The position numbers and the translations under genes were made by a program. Below the pieces are notes generated by a model, which saw nothing but the letters and a program-made list of their open reading frames with translations, was not told the origin of the DNA and did not search any database. Of a stretch of DNA of 64,000 nt, positions 35,606 to 43,813 are shown piece by piece. The stretch lies in NCBI GenBank assembly GCA_003569245.1, contig BGOM01000002.1, positions 62,001-126,000 of the forward strand, read 5' to 3'. Each line of letters starts with the position of its first letter. Within the stretch, counting starts at the first letter, position 1. The stretch is from Opitutia bacterium. Lineage in GTDB: Bacteria > Verrucomicrobiota > Verrucomicrobiia > Opitutales > UBA953.

Positions 35606-35789
35606 GGTGTTTTGGGTTAGTGGTGCAGTGATGCGGGTGTATTTAGTAGCGAACCCCACGCTGATAACCAGCGAAAAATAAGGGTATCTTGCAAGTCGTC
35701 CGGACCCCGTCTCGCGACCGCCACCCGCCGAAAAAACTTTTACCCGCGGACGGTCTCTGTCATATCTCCTCCGCACCCACCCTCCTGCC

Positions 35790-37124
35790 ATGCTTCCCCG
35801 ACTCGCCTTCCTTCTCGCCGGCGCCGTCCTTCTCGGCCCGACCTCCGCCTCCGGGCAGGAGGTCAATGTCGAGCCGGCGTTCCCCGGTCTGAGCTTCAGC
35901 CTGCCGATCGGCGTCGCTCCTTTGCCGGGGAGCAAGGACGCGCTCTTCGTCATCGAGAAGGGCGACCCCGTCCCCGGGACGGCGGCGGACAAGTCCGCCG
36001 ACAAGAAGAAGCGGGCGAGCGCCTACCTGGGGGGGAAGATCCAGATGGTCTCCGGCCTCGCGGCGGGCAAGCCGGTCAAACAGCAGGTCTTCCAGCTCGT
36101 CGCCAAGGATGGCGAGTTCGAGGCCGGCGGGGAGTGCGGCCTGCTCGGTTTCGCGGTCCACCCCCAATACCCAAAGAATCGGCAAGTCTTTGTCTATTAC
36201 AGTATTAAGATTAGCGGTAAGCTGCACCAGCGTCTCTCCCGCTTCCAGCTCAAGCCCGGTGCGGAATTCGCGGTGGACCCCGCCACCGAGCAGGCGCTGA
36301 TCACCCAGCAGGACCCGGCCTCGAACCACAACGGCGGCGACGTGCATTTTGGTCCGGATGGCTATCTCTATTTCAGCTGCGGCGACGGTGGCGCGGGCGG
36401 CGATGCCTTCAATACCGCGGCCTTCATCAACAAGGGATTCCACGCCGGGGTCTACCGGATCGATGTCGACAAGCAGCCCGGTAGCCTGGCCCCCAATCCC
36501 CACCCCTCGGTCATGACCGACGCCCAGGGGGGTGCCTACTATGCGATCCCCGCGGACAACCCCTTCGTCCGGGCGACCTCCCACCGCGGTCAGGCGATCG
36601 AGGCCAAGTCCGTCCGGACCGAGACCTGGGCCACCGGCCTGCGCAACCCCTGGCGGTTCTCCTTCGACCCCCAGACGGGCGTCTGCTACACCGGGGACGT
36701 CGGCCAGAACCTCTTCGAGGAAATCGACATCCTGGTCTCGGGCGGGGATTACGGTTGGAGCGAGGTCGAGGGGCAGCACGTCTACAACCGCAAGGACGCC
36801 AGCGCGAAGCAGGGCCCGGCCGCCTTGGCCCCCGCTTCCAAGCAGTGGATCGCGCCCATCTATGAATACGACCGCAAGGTCGGCAATTCGGTGACCGGCG
36901 GCGTGGTCTACCGCGGTGAGCGCCTGCCGGACCTCAAGGGCGCCTATGTCTTCGGTGATTACGCTTCCGGGCGGATCCTCGCCCTGCGCGAGAAGGGCGG
37001 CAAGTGGGAAGGGCAGGTCATCGCGAAGGACATGACCATCGCGGGCTTCGGGCACGACCCCGCCAACGGCGACGTCCTCTTCGCCGCGATGTCCGGTCAG
37101 GTCAAGCGCCTGACCAGGAAGTAG
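35790..37124 (+). CDS. Secreted PQQ-type glucose/sorbosone dehydrogenase family protein
   Basis: A 444-residue secreted beta-propeller protein. A signal peptide (MLPRLAFLLAGAVLLGPTSASG) is followed by propeller motifs typical of soluble aldose sugar dehydrogenases: AVHPQYPKNRQVFVYYS, SNHNGGDVHFGPDGYLYFSCGDGG, GLRNPWRFSFDPQTG, DVGQNLFEEIDIL and GGDYGWSEVEG. Characterised members oxidise aldoses with PQQ in the periplasm; the exact substrate is unknown. The ATG follows a C-rich tract. An isomerase-like gene follows after three bases, so the two are probably one operon. Confidence 0.83.
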   Translation: MLPRLAFLLAGAVLLGPTSASGQEVNVEPAFPGLSFSLPIGVAPLPGSKDALFVIEKGDPVPGTAADKSADKKKRASAYLGGKIQMVSGLAAGKPVKQQVFQLVAKDGEFEAGGECGLLGFAVHPQYPKNRQVFVYYSIKISGKLHQRLSRFQLKPGAEFAVDPATEQALITQQDPASNHNGGDVHFGPDGYLYFSCGDGGAGGDAFNTAAFINKGFHAGVYRIDVDKQPGSLAPNPHPSVMTDAQGGAYYAIPADNPFVRATSHRGQAIEAKSVRTETWATGLRNPWRFSFDPQTGVCYTGDVGQNLFEEIDILVSGGDYGWSEVEGQHVYNRKDASAKQGPAALAPASKQWIAPIYEYDRKVGNSVTGGVVYRGERLPDLKGAYVFGDYASGRILALREKGGKWEGQVIAKDMTIAGFGHDPANGDVLFAAMSGQVKRLTRK

Positions 37125-37127
37125 GCC

Positions 37128-38045
37128 GTGATGCTTTCCCGGCGCGCTTGGATCGGGCAGGTCGCCACCGTGGCGGGCGCGACCTTGCTCCGACCGGTCT
37201 TCGCCGCCGCACCGGCGCCGACGCCGGCCCGCCCGCCGGAGATCAGCCTCTTCACCAAGCACCTCGTCGGGCTGCCTTACGAGCAGCTGGCCGACGTCGT
37301 CGCGGAGATCGGCGTCAACGGGATCGAGGCCCCGGTCCGCCCGGGCGGTCACGTCGAGCCCGCGCGCGTCGAGGAAGACCTGCCTCGTCTGGCCGAGGCT
37401 TTGCGCCGGCGCGGGCTCCCGATCACGATGCTCACCACCGGCATCAACGAGGTGTCCGCCGCGACGCGCACCGAGGCGGTGCTGCGCACGGCCCGCGCGC
37501 TCGGCATCCCGCGCTTCCGGATGAATTGGTACGCGTATGACGGCCGGCGTTCGCCGTGGGCCCAGCTCGATGAGATCCGTCCCAGACTGCGCGACCTCGT
37601 GCAGCTGGCCCGCGAGATCGGCATCCGACCCTGCTACCAGAACCACTCCGGGGCGAAGTACGTCGGCGCCGGCGTCTGGGACATGGCGATGCTGATGCGC
37701 GAGCATCCGGCGGCCGACCTCGCTTGGGCCTTCGACATCTTCCACGCCACGGTCGAAGGGAGCACCTCCTGGCCGACGGAGCTGGAGCTGGTGCGCGAGC
37801 GGCTCGGCATGGCTTACTTCAAGAACTTCGCCTGGGAAGGGAAGGGGCACCGGTCCGTGGCCCTGGCCGACGGGGTGGTCGGCCCGGCCTACGTCGACCG
37901 TCTCAAGCGCGGTGGTTTCGCCGGACCGGTCTGCCTCCATGTGGAATACCTGCCCGAAGGCTCGCCCAAGGACGCCGCTTACCTGAAGCGGGCGGTCGCC
38001 GCCAGCCAGGCGGATCTGGCGACCTTGCGCGGTTGGTGGGGCTGA
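37128..38045 (+). CDS. Sugar phosphate isomerase/epimerase family TIM-barrel protein, exported by Tat
   Basis: A 305-residue xylose-isomerase-like TIM-barrel protein. The N-terminus MMLSRRAWIGQVATVAGATLLRPVFAAA is a twin-arginine signal (SRRAWIG), so a folded protein is exported. Barrel features include GVNGIEAPVRPGGHVEP, YQNHSGAKYVGAG, WAFDIFHATVEG, MAYFKNFAWEGKG and CLHVEYLPEG, with acidic and histidine residues placed for metal binding. Related proteins isomerise sugars or 3-keto-glycosides. It begins three bases after the dehydrogenase stop. Confidence 0.78.
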   Translation: MMLSRRAWIGQVATVAGATLLRPVFAAAPAPTPARPPEISLFTKHLVGLPYEQLADVVAEIGVNGIEAPVRPGGHVEPARVEEDLPRLAEALRRRGLPITMLTTGINEVSAATRTEAVLRTARALGIPRFRMNWYAYDGRRSPWAQLDEIRPRLRDLVQLAREIGIRPCYQNHSGAKYVGAGVWDMAMLMREHPAADLAWAFDIFHATVEGSTSWPTELELVRERLGMAYFKNFAWEGKGHRSVALADGVVGPAYVDRLKRGGFAGPVCLHVEYLPEGSPKDAAYLKRAVAASQADLATLRGWWG

Positions 38046-38099
38046 GGCCACGGGAAAACTTAGGCTGGAACTTTCCCGGGGGCGGGCTGTTATCGCCCC

Positions 38100-40784
38100 A
38101 TGCCCCGCCTCGTCCCGCTCCTGCTGGCCGCCTCCGTCCTCTCGGCCGCCCCTGAACCCTACAAGCCGTCGGAAGGCGGCTCGGTCGCGCTCCCCCGCTT
38201 CCAGGTCCCCGAGGGCTTGGAGGTCACGCTCTGGGCGCGCTCGCCGATGCTGGCGAACCCGACCAACCTCGACATCGACGCGCAGGGTCGCGTCTGGGTC
38301 ACCGAGGGCGTCAACTACCGCGTCTATAACAAGGGCGGCAAGCGCCGCCCCGAAGGCGACCGCGTCGTCGTCCTGAGCGACACCAAGGGCGCGGGCCAGG
38401 CCGATACCGTCGCCACGTTCGCGCAGGACGCCGGCTGGACCTCGCCGCTCGGCATCGCCGTCTTCGACAACGTCGTGATCGTCTCGCACGCGCCCGACCT
38501 CATCAAGTTCACCGACGTCAACCGCGACGGCAGGTTCGACCCCGCGGTCGACAAGCGCGAGGTGCTCCTCGGGGGCTTCGGCGGCCAGGACCATGACCAC
38601 TCGCTGCACGCGATCGTCGCGGGCCCCGACGGCAAGCTCTACCTGAACGCCGGCAACTGCGGCGCTTCCTTCACCGACAAGTCCGGCAAGACCTTCCGCG
38701 TCTCCTCGGGCTACGTCGACCAGCGCGGCGGCGCCTGGCCGTATGACCCGAAGACCACCGCCGGCGCCAAGAGCGACGATGGGTTCGTCTGGTCCTCCGG
38801 TTTCTCCGCCCGCCTGAACGCCGACGGCTCCGGCGCCGAGATCATCGGCCACGGCTACCGCAACAGCTACGAGCACTTCCCGTCCTCCTTCGGCGACCTC
38901 TTCCAGGGCGACAACGACGACTCGAGCAGCTGCCGCACGTCCTTCATCCTGGAATACGGCACCGCGGGTTACACCACGCCGAAGGCCGCCGGCTACGGAT
39001 CCGTCCGTCGTCCGGGCCAGCCGACGCCGCGCGCCCACTGGCGTCAGGACGACCCCGACACCATGGATGTCGGCGACGTCTACGGCTCGGGTTCCCCGAC
39101 CGGCATCACCGTCTACGAGAACGGCGCGCTCGGCGACGCCTGGAACGGCACGCTCCTCAACTGCGAGCCTTCCCGTAACACCATCTTCGCCTACAAGCTC
39201 CAGCCGCGGAAGGGCGCCTTCGCGTTGAACGAGTCGACCCGCAAGGACTTCATCACCACGAACCCGGCCCGCGAGTTCGAGGGCACGGACTTCCACCGCA
39301 TCAAGACCCCGGGCAAGAGCGGCGAGCACATCTGGTTCCGCCCGTCCGACGTCGCCGTCGGTCCCGATGGCGCGGTCTACGTGGCCGATTGGTACGACAC
39401 CCGCGTGGGTGGCCACCAGACGCTCGACGACACCTGCACCGGCGCGATCTACCGCATCGCCCCGAAGGGTTTCAAGTCCGTCATCCCGAAGCTCGACCTG
39501 ACCACGCCCGCCGGCGCCGTCGCCGCGCTGCGCAACCCGGCCGTGAACGTCCGCCACCTCGGCTTCAACGCCGCGAAGGGCTTCGGCGCGCAGGCGCTGC
39601 CCGCCGCGCTCGAACTCGCCAAGGACGCGAACCCCTTCGTCGCCGCGCGCGCCGTCTGGCTCCTGCCGCACCTCGGTGACGAAGGCGTCGCCCGCGCCAA
39701 GGAACTCCTGAAGGACGCGAACCCCGCGAACCGTCGCCTCGCGTTCCAGGCGCTCCGCCGCGTCGGTCAGGATGTGCTCCCGGCCGCCGCCGCGCTGGCC
39801 GCCGACGCCGATGTCGCCGTCCGTCGCGACGTCGCGACCTCGCTCCACGCGGTCGCCGCCGACAAGGCCGTGCCGATCCTCGTCGAGCTCGCGAAGCGCC
39901 TCGACGTGTCCGACAAGAATTCCGTCGCCGCCTTCGGCATCGGCGCCGCCGGCAAGGAGGCCCAGGTCTGGGCCGCGGTGAAGGCCGCCCTGGTCAAGGA
40001 TGGCCAGCCGTGGTCGGCCGAAGTCGCCCGCATCGCCTGGGTGCTCCACACGCCCGACATGGTGAACGAGCTCTCCGCCCAGGCCACCGGCCAGCAGGTG
40101 TCCGCCGAGCAGCGCAAGCTCGCGACGGAGACGCTCTCCTTCGTCGAGTCCAAGGAAGCCGCCCTCTCCATGATCAAGCTCGCGGGCGAAGGCTCGCCCG
40201 TGAAGGGGGAGGCCGCCACCTGGGCCTTGATGCGCATGACCGGCGCCTGGTCCCAGTTCGACGTCCGTGCGGAACTCAAGAAGGCCGGCGTGTACGACGA
40301 GGCCAAGGTCGTCGTGAACCCGATCCAGGTGCCCGAGGCGCCGAAGCCCACCTACACGAGCGCCGACGTGCTCGCCAAGACCGGCGACGCCGCCAAGGGC
40401 AAGGCCCTCGCCCAGCGTTGCGTGATGTGCCACCAGATCGACGGCAACGGCCCGGCCTACGGCCCGGAACTCCGTGGTTTCGCCACCCGCCAGGGTCGCG
40501 AGGCCGTGGTCACCGCCATCGTCGAACCTTCGGCCAGCATCGCCCTGGGTTACGAAGGCACGACCCTCAAGCTCAAGGCCGGCGGTCAGATCGACGGCCT
40601 CCTGCAGTCCAACAACGACCCGGCGGTCATCAAGTCCGCCGGCGGCGTCTCCCAGCTCGTGCCGAAGAAGCTGATCGGCGGGCAGTCCAAACTGGGCAAG
40701 TCCCTGATGATGTCGGGCGAGCAGCTGGGCCTGAACGCCCAGGACGTGGCCGACCTCGCCGCCTGGTTGGCCGAGTACAAGTGA
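38100..40784 (+). CDS. PVC-type haem-binding CxxCH protein with membrane-bound dehydrogenase domain
   Basis: An 894-residue secreted protein with domains in the order typical of Planctomycetes and Verrucomicrobia: a signal peptide (MPRLVPLLLAASVLSA), an N-terminal beta-propeller domain (FQVPEGLEVTLWARSPMLANPTNLDIDAQGRVWVTEG), HEAT-like repeats (about residues 470-690), and a C-terminal cytochrome c domain with the haem site CVMCH at residues 774-778 and GPAYGPELRGFATRQGR after it. It is probably a periplasmic redox protein that passes electrons from oxidation of a sugar or alcohol. It follows the isomerase-like gene by 54 bases and ends at a strong terminator. Confidence 0.88.
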   Translation: MPRLVPLLLAASVLSAAPEPYKPSEGGSVALPRFQVPEGLEVTLWARSPMLANPTNLDIDAQGRVWVTEGVNYRVYNKGGKRRPEGDRVVVLSDTKGAGQADTVATFAQDAGWTSPLGIAVFDNVVIVSHAPDLIKFTDVNRDGRFDPAVDKREVLLGGFGGQDHDHSLHAIVAGPDGKLYLNAGNCGASFTDKSGKTFRVSSGYVDQRGGAWPYDPKTTAGAKSDDGFVWSSGFSARLNADGSGAEIIGHGYRNSYEHFPSSFGDLFQGDNDDSSSCRTSFILEYGTAGYTTPKAAGYGSVRRPGQPTPRAHWRQDDPDTMDVGDVYGSGSPTGITVYENGALGDAWNGTLLNCEPSRNTIFAYKLQPRKGAFALNESTRKDFITTNPAREFEGTDFHRIKTPGKSGEHIWFRPSDVAVGPDGAVYVADWYDTRVGGHQTLDDTCTGAIYRIAPKGFKSVIPKLDLTTPAGAVAALRNPAVNVRHLGFNAAKGFGAQALPAALELAKDANPFVAARAVWLLPHLGDEGVARAKELLKDANPANRRLAFQALRRVGQDVLPAAAALAADADVAVRRDVATSLHAVAADKAVPILVELAKRLDVSDKNSVAAFGIGAAGKEAQVWAAVKAALVKDGQPWSAEVARIAWVLHTPDMVNELSAQATGQQVSAEQRKLATETLSFVESKEAALSMIKLAGEGSPVKGEAATWALMRMTGAWSQFDVRAELKKAGVYDEAKVVVNPIQVPEAPKPTYTSADVLAKTGDAAKGKALAQRCVMCHQIDGNGPAYGPELRGFATRQGREAVVTAIVEPSASIALGYEGTTLKLKAGGQIDGLLQSNNDPAVIKSAGGVSQLVPKKLIGGQSKLGKSLMMSGEQLGLNAQDVADLAAWLAEYK

Positions 40785-40809
40785 GCCGGGAAGGGTAATT
40801 CGGCCGTTC

Positions 40810-40845
40810 AAGGGGCTTTTCCGTGAGGAAAAGCCCCTTTTCATT
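40810..40845 (+). terminator. Rho-independent terminator after the haem-binding protein gene
   Basis: A 13-bp perfect stem AAGGGGCTTTTCC (40810-40822) / GGAAAAGCCCCTT (40827-40839) with loop GTGA is followed by TTCATTT. Confidence 0.92.
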
Positions 40846-40961
40846 TCCCGCTTGCATCCCGGCCAAGGCCACCCAAGTTCGACCCTCCTTTCCCTAGGCA
40901 AGGCACGGCCGCATGACGCGGGCCCGCGACTTACTAGGACACCAAAGCCTTTCTACAACCT

Positions 40962-41663
40962 ATGAAGAAGTTCAGCCTCAACGTCACCAGCCGCCAGGTC
41001 CATGGCCGCGGCCCCGCCCGTCGCCTTCGCCTCGAGGGCGCGATCCCGGCCATCATCTACGGCAAGTCCGGCAACCAGAGCGTGTCGGTCAAGCAGGAGG
41101 ACTTCCGCACCCTGATGCGCGCCAAGGGCACCGCCGCCGCCCTCATCGACCTGAATGTCGACGGCAAGCTGATGCTCTCCCTCATCAAGGAGTCCCAGCG
41201 TCACCCGATCACCCAGAAGTTCCTCCACATCGACATCATGGAGATCGACCCCAAGTCCCTCATGACCGCCGCCATCCCGGTGCGCGCCGTCGGCGAGGCC
41301 TATGGCGTCAAGACGGAGGGCGGCACGCTCGCCATCGTCTCCCAGACCATCAACGTGCGTTGCTTGCCGGACAACCTGCCCGAGTTCATCGAGGTCGACG
41401 TCACCGAGCTCAAGGTCAACCAGTCCATCCACGTCGGCGCCCTGAAGGCTCCGAAGGGCATCACCTTCCCGGGCGACCCCCAGCGCGTCGTCGTCGTCTG
41501 CTCCGAGATGGCCGAGGAAGAAGTCGCCGCCGAACCGGTCGCCGGTGCCGCTCCGGTCGCCGGAGCCGAAGGTGCCGCCGCCGCGCCCGCCGCCGGTGCC
41601 GCCGCCGCGCCCGCCGCCGGTGCCGCCGCCGCGCCCGCCGCCGCGCCCGCCGCCAAGAAGTAA
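40962..41663 (+). CDS. rplY: 50S ribosomal protein L25 (CTC form)
   Basis: A 233-residue bL25/Ctc protein that binds 5S rRNA. The N-terminal L25 domain covers about residues 1-95 (KFSLNVTSRQVHGRGPARRLRLEGAIPAIIYGK), followed by the CTC-type beta domain (HIDIMEIDPKSLMTAAIPVRAVGEA ... KGITFPGDPQRVVVVC). The last 45 residues are an Ala/Pro/Gly tail made of an eight-residue repeat. It heads the run rplY-pth-rpsF-ssb-rplI, an order common in bacteria. Confidence 0.93.
   Translation: MKKFSLNVTSRQVHGRGPARRLRLEGAIPAIIYGKSGNQSVSVKQEDFRTLMRAKGTAAALIDLNVDGKLMLSLIKESQRHPITQKFLHIDIMEIDPKSLMTAAIPVRAVGEAYGVKTEGGTLAIVSQTINVRCLPDNLPEFIEVDVTELKVNQSIHVGALKAPKGITFPGDPQRVVVVCSEMAEEEVAAEPVAGAAPVAGAEGAAAAPAAGAAAAPAAGAAAAPAAAPAAKK
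41571..41642 (+). repeat. Three tandem 24-bp repeats inside rplY
   Basis: Three identical copies of a 24-bp unit (starting GGTGCCGCCGCCGCGCCC) encode GAAAAPAA three times near the C-terminus of L25. Being a multiple of three, copy-number changes would keep the frame. Confidence 0.9.
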
Positions 41664-41706
41664 TTTCCGCCGCCGGGCGTCCCCGGCACCTGTTCTTTGA
41701 AGTCAA

Positions 41707-42291
41707 ATGCCATTCTCGGTCATCGCCGCCCTCGGCAATCCGGGCCGAGAATATGCCGCCACGCGCCATAACGCGGGGTGGATCGTCCTCGACGCCCTCG
41801 CCACCCAGGCCGGGGCTGCCTGGCAGGTGGAGAGCCGTTTCCCGGCCGCGGTCACCAAGGTCATGCTCGGAGGTTCCTCCGTCCACCTGGTCAAGCCCCA
41901 GAGCTTCATGAACGTCAGCGGGGAGCCCCTCGCCGCCTTCCTCCGCTTCCACCGCCTCGAGCCCTCCGCCCTCGTCGTGCTCCACGACGACATCGCGTTC
42001 GAACCCGGCCAGATGCGCCTCGCGCTCGGAGGTTCGGCCGCCGGTCACAACGGCGTCGCCAGCTGCATCCGCCAATTCGGCGAAGCCTTCGTCCGCGCCC
42101 GGCTGGGGATCGGCCCCAAGCGCCACCCCGAACAGGACCTCGCCGACCATGTCCTCGGCAAGTTCCCCGCCGCCGACCTCGCCCAGCTCCAGGCCCGCAT
42201 TCCTGACTTCATCCTCGGACTCGAAACCCTTTTCACCCGCGGCCTTCCCGCCGCCCAGAACCTCACCAACAGAAAATCACCATCACCATGA
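41707..42291 (+). CDS. pth: Peptidyl-tRNA hydrolase
   Basis: A 194-residue enzyme that frees tRNA from peptidyl-tRNA dropped by stalled ribosomes. Motifs visible: IAALGNPGREYAATRHNAGW with the catalytic histidine, VKPQSFMNVSGEPL, LVVLHDDIAFEPGQMRLALGGSAAGHNGVASCI. It lies 43 bases after rplY and overlaps the rpsF ATG by four bases (ATGA). Confidence 0.95.
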   Translation: MPFSVIAALGNPGREYAATRHNAGWIVLDALATQAGAAWQVESRFPAAVTKVMLGGSSVHLVKPQSFMNVSGEPLAAFLRFHRLEPSALVVLHDDIAFEPGQMRLALGGSAAGHNGVASCIRQFGEAFVRARLGIGPKRHPEQDLADHVLGKFPAADLAQLQARIPDFILGLETLFTRGLPAAQNLTNRKSPSP

Positions 42292-42593
42292 CCACCGCCC
42301 AGCTCCGCCGCTCCTACCGCGCCAGCCTGATCCTCGACCTCCGCGGTTCGACGGACGCCCCTGAAGCCGTCATCGAGCGCCTCAAGGACACCCTCAAGTC
42401 CCTCGACTGCAAGGTGACCGAGTCCGAGAACCTCGGCCAGAAGGAGTTCTCCCGCGTCGTCGATCGCAAGTTCCCCTCCGGTCTCTACGTCCAGTTCCAC
42501 TTCGAAGGCCCGGTCAACACCCCCACCGCCTTCCGCGAGAAGCTCCGCCTCGACCGCACGGTCAATCGCCTGCTCGTGCAGTCGGCCAACTAA
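42288..42593 (+). CDS. rpsF: 30S ribosomal protein S6
   Basis: A 101-residue S6-family ribosomal protein (RASLILDLRGSTDAPEAVIERLKDTLKSLDCKVTESENLGQKEFSR). The helix and strand pattern matches S6, and the place in front of ssb and rplI supports it. It is coupled to pth by an ATGA overlap. Confidence 0.88.
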   Translation: MTTAQLRRSYRASLILDLRGSTDAPEAVIERLKDTLKSLDCKVTESENLGQKEFSRVVDRKFPSGLYVQFHFEGPVNTPTAFREKLRLDRTVNRLLVQSAN

Positions 42594-42613
42594 GCCCCTT
42601 CCCCCCTCCCGCC

Positions 42614-43051
42614 GTGGCCTCCTCCTTCAATCGCGTGATCCTCGCGGGCAACATGACCCGCGATCCCGAGGCGCGCGCCCTCCCTTCGGGGCAGGCCCTC
42701 ACCAAGTTCTCCCTCGCCGTCAACCGCGCCTACACCACCAAGGAAGGCGAGAAGCGCGAGGAAGTCACCTACGTCGACATCGAGAGCTACGGCAAGCAGG
42801 CCGAGATCATCGCCAAGTACTGCGGCAAGGGTTCCGGTATCCTCGTCGAAGGCCGCCTGAAGCTCGACCAGTGGGAGGACAAGAAGACCGGCGAGAAGCG
42901 TTCGCGCCTCGGCGTCGTCCTCGAGAACTTCACCTTCATCGGTGGCAAGTCCCAGGGCGGCGAAGAGGGCGGCTCCGCCCCCCGTGCCCGCGGCGGCAAC
43001 GACACCCCTTCCCCGGCGCCCGACCACGGCGGCGACGACGTCCCCTTCTGA
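42614..43051 (+). CDS. ssb: Single-stranded DNA-binding protein
   Basis: A 145-residue SSB protecting single-stranded DNA in replication and repair. The OB fold starts FNRVILAGNMTRDPEARALPSGQALTKFSLAVN and continues YVDIESYGKQAEIIAKYCGKGSGILVEGRLKLDQWEDKKTGEKRSRLGVVLENFTFIG. The C-terminal tail is Gly/Pro rich and ends DHGGDDVPF, the conserved acidic tip that recruits partners. The start is GTG at 42614 after a pure C/T stretch. Confidence 0.94.
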   Translation: MASSFNRVILAGNMTRDPEARALPSGQALTKFSLAVNRAYTTKEGEKREEVTYVDIESYGKQAEIIAKYCGKGSGILVEGRLKLDQWEDKKTGEKRSRLGVVLENFTFIGGKSQGGEEGGSAPRARGGNDTPSPAPDHGGDDVPF

Positions 43052-43086
43052 TCATCCCCCTCCTTTAACCCAAGCAAGCACCTATC

Positions 43087-43650
43087 ATGGCATTCACCGA
43101 AGTTCTCCTCATCAAGCCCGTCGACGGCCTGGGCGCCGAAGGCGAGCAGGTCCGCGTCCGCGCGGGCTTCGCGCGCAACTACCTGTTGCCCCAGGGCATC
43201 GCCCTGCCGGTCAACCGCGCCAACACCAAGTACATCGAGTCCCTCCAGAAGGCCCGCGAGCTCCGCGAAGCCCGCGACCTCGAGGCCGCCAAGGCCATCG
43301 AGACCAAGCTCGCCGCCATCAACCTCGTCTTCGCCGTCAAGACCGGCGAGGGCGGCAAGATGTTCGGCGCGATCAGCACCGCCGAAATCGCGGCCAAGCT
43401 GGCCGAGCACGGCGTCGAGCTGGAGCGCAAGCGCATCCACCTCGGCCAGGGCCCGGTGAAGTTGCTCGGCAAGCACGTCTGCAGCATCCGCCTCCACGGC
43501 ACCGTCATGGTCGAGCAGGGCTTCGAGGTCGTCTCCGAGAACCCGATCGAGCCCGTCGCCGAGGAGGCGCCCGAGGCCGACGAGCGCGAGCACCGCGACG
43601 ACAAGAAGTCGCGTAAGCCGCGCAAGGAGAAGGCCGACAAGAAGGCCTGA
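43087..43650 (+). CDS. rplI: 50S ribosomal protein L9
   Basis: A 187-residue L9 protein, longer than the usual ~150 owing to a charged C-terminal tail. The N-terminal L9 domain (EVLLIKPVDGLGAEGEQVRVRAGFARNYLLPQGIALPV) and the long connecting helix are clear. rpsR normally sits between ssb and rplI but is missing here; only 35 bases separate the two. A terminator follows. Confidence 0.93.
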   Translation: MAFTEVLLIKPVDGLGAEGEQVRVRAGFARNYLLPQGIALPVNRANTKYIESLQKARELREARDLEAAKAIETKLAAINLVFAVKTGEGGKMFGAISTAEIAAKLAEHGVELERKRIHLGQGPVKLLGKHVCSIRLHGTVMVEQGFEVVSENPIEPVAEEAPEADEREHRDDKKSRKPRKEKADKKA

Positions 43651-43670
43651 GTTCCGCGCCATCCCGGATC

Positions 43671-43706
43671 AGGGCGTGAGGCCTCGGCCTCGCGCCCTTT
43701 TTCTTT
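43671..43706 (+). terminator. Rho-independent terminator after rplI
   Basis: AGGGCGTGAGGCC (43671-43683) pairs with GGCCTCGCGCCCT (43686-43698), with one T-G pair, and is followed by TTTTCTTTC. It separates the ribosomal run from dnaB. Confidence 0.85.
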
Positions 43707-43813
43707 CTGGTGGCGGTCGCGGGCTGTGAATAGACCGTGAACGAAGCGTGAACGGCCCGTGCATCGTTTGTCGCTGTCACCCCTCCGCCCCCCGCCCACT
43801 CTCCCCCTTTTCC

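Noticed and set aside
35760-40901. A 1713-codon open frame on the minus strand opposite the dehydrogenase, isomerase and haem-protein genes
   Set aside because: It is antisense to three well-supported genes, has a repetitive Gly/Arg/Asp/Val composition and no domain; high GC content lowers stop frequency in this frame.
41571-41642. Short tandem repeats resembling a CRISPR array
   Set aside because: The copies are adjacent without spacers, lie inside rplY in frame, and encode an Ala/Pro repeat.
43748-43813. A longer DnaB start at 43748
   Set aside because: The extra 22 residues are Cys/Pro/Ser-rich and unlike DnaB N-termini; ATG 43814 gives the expected start.
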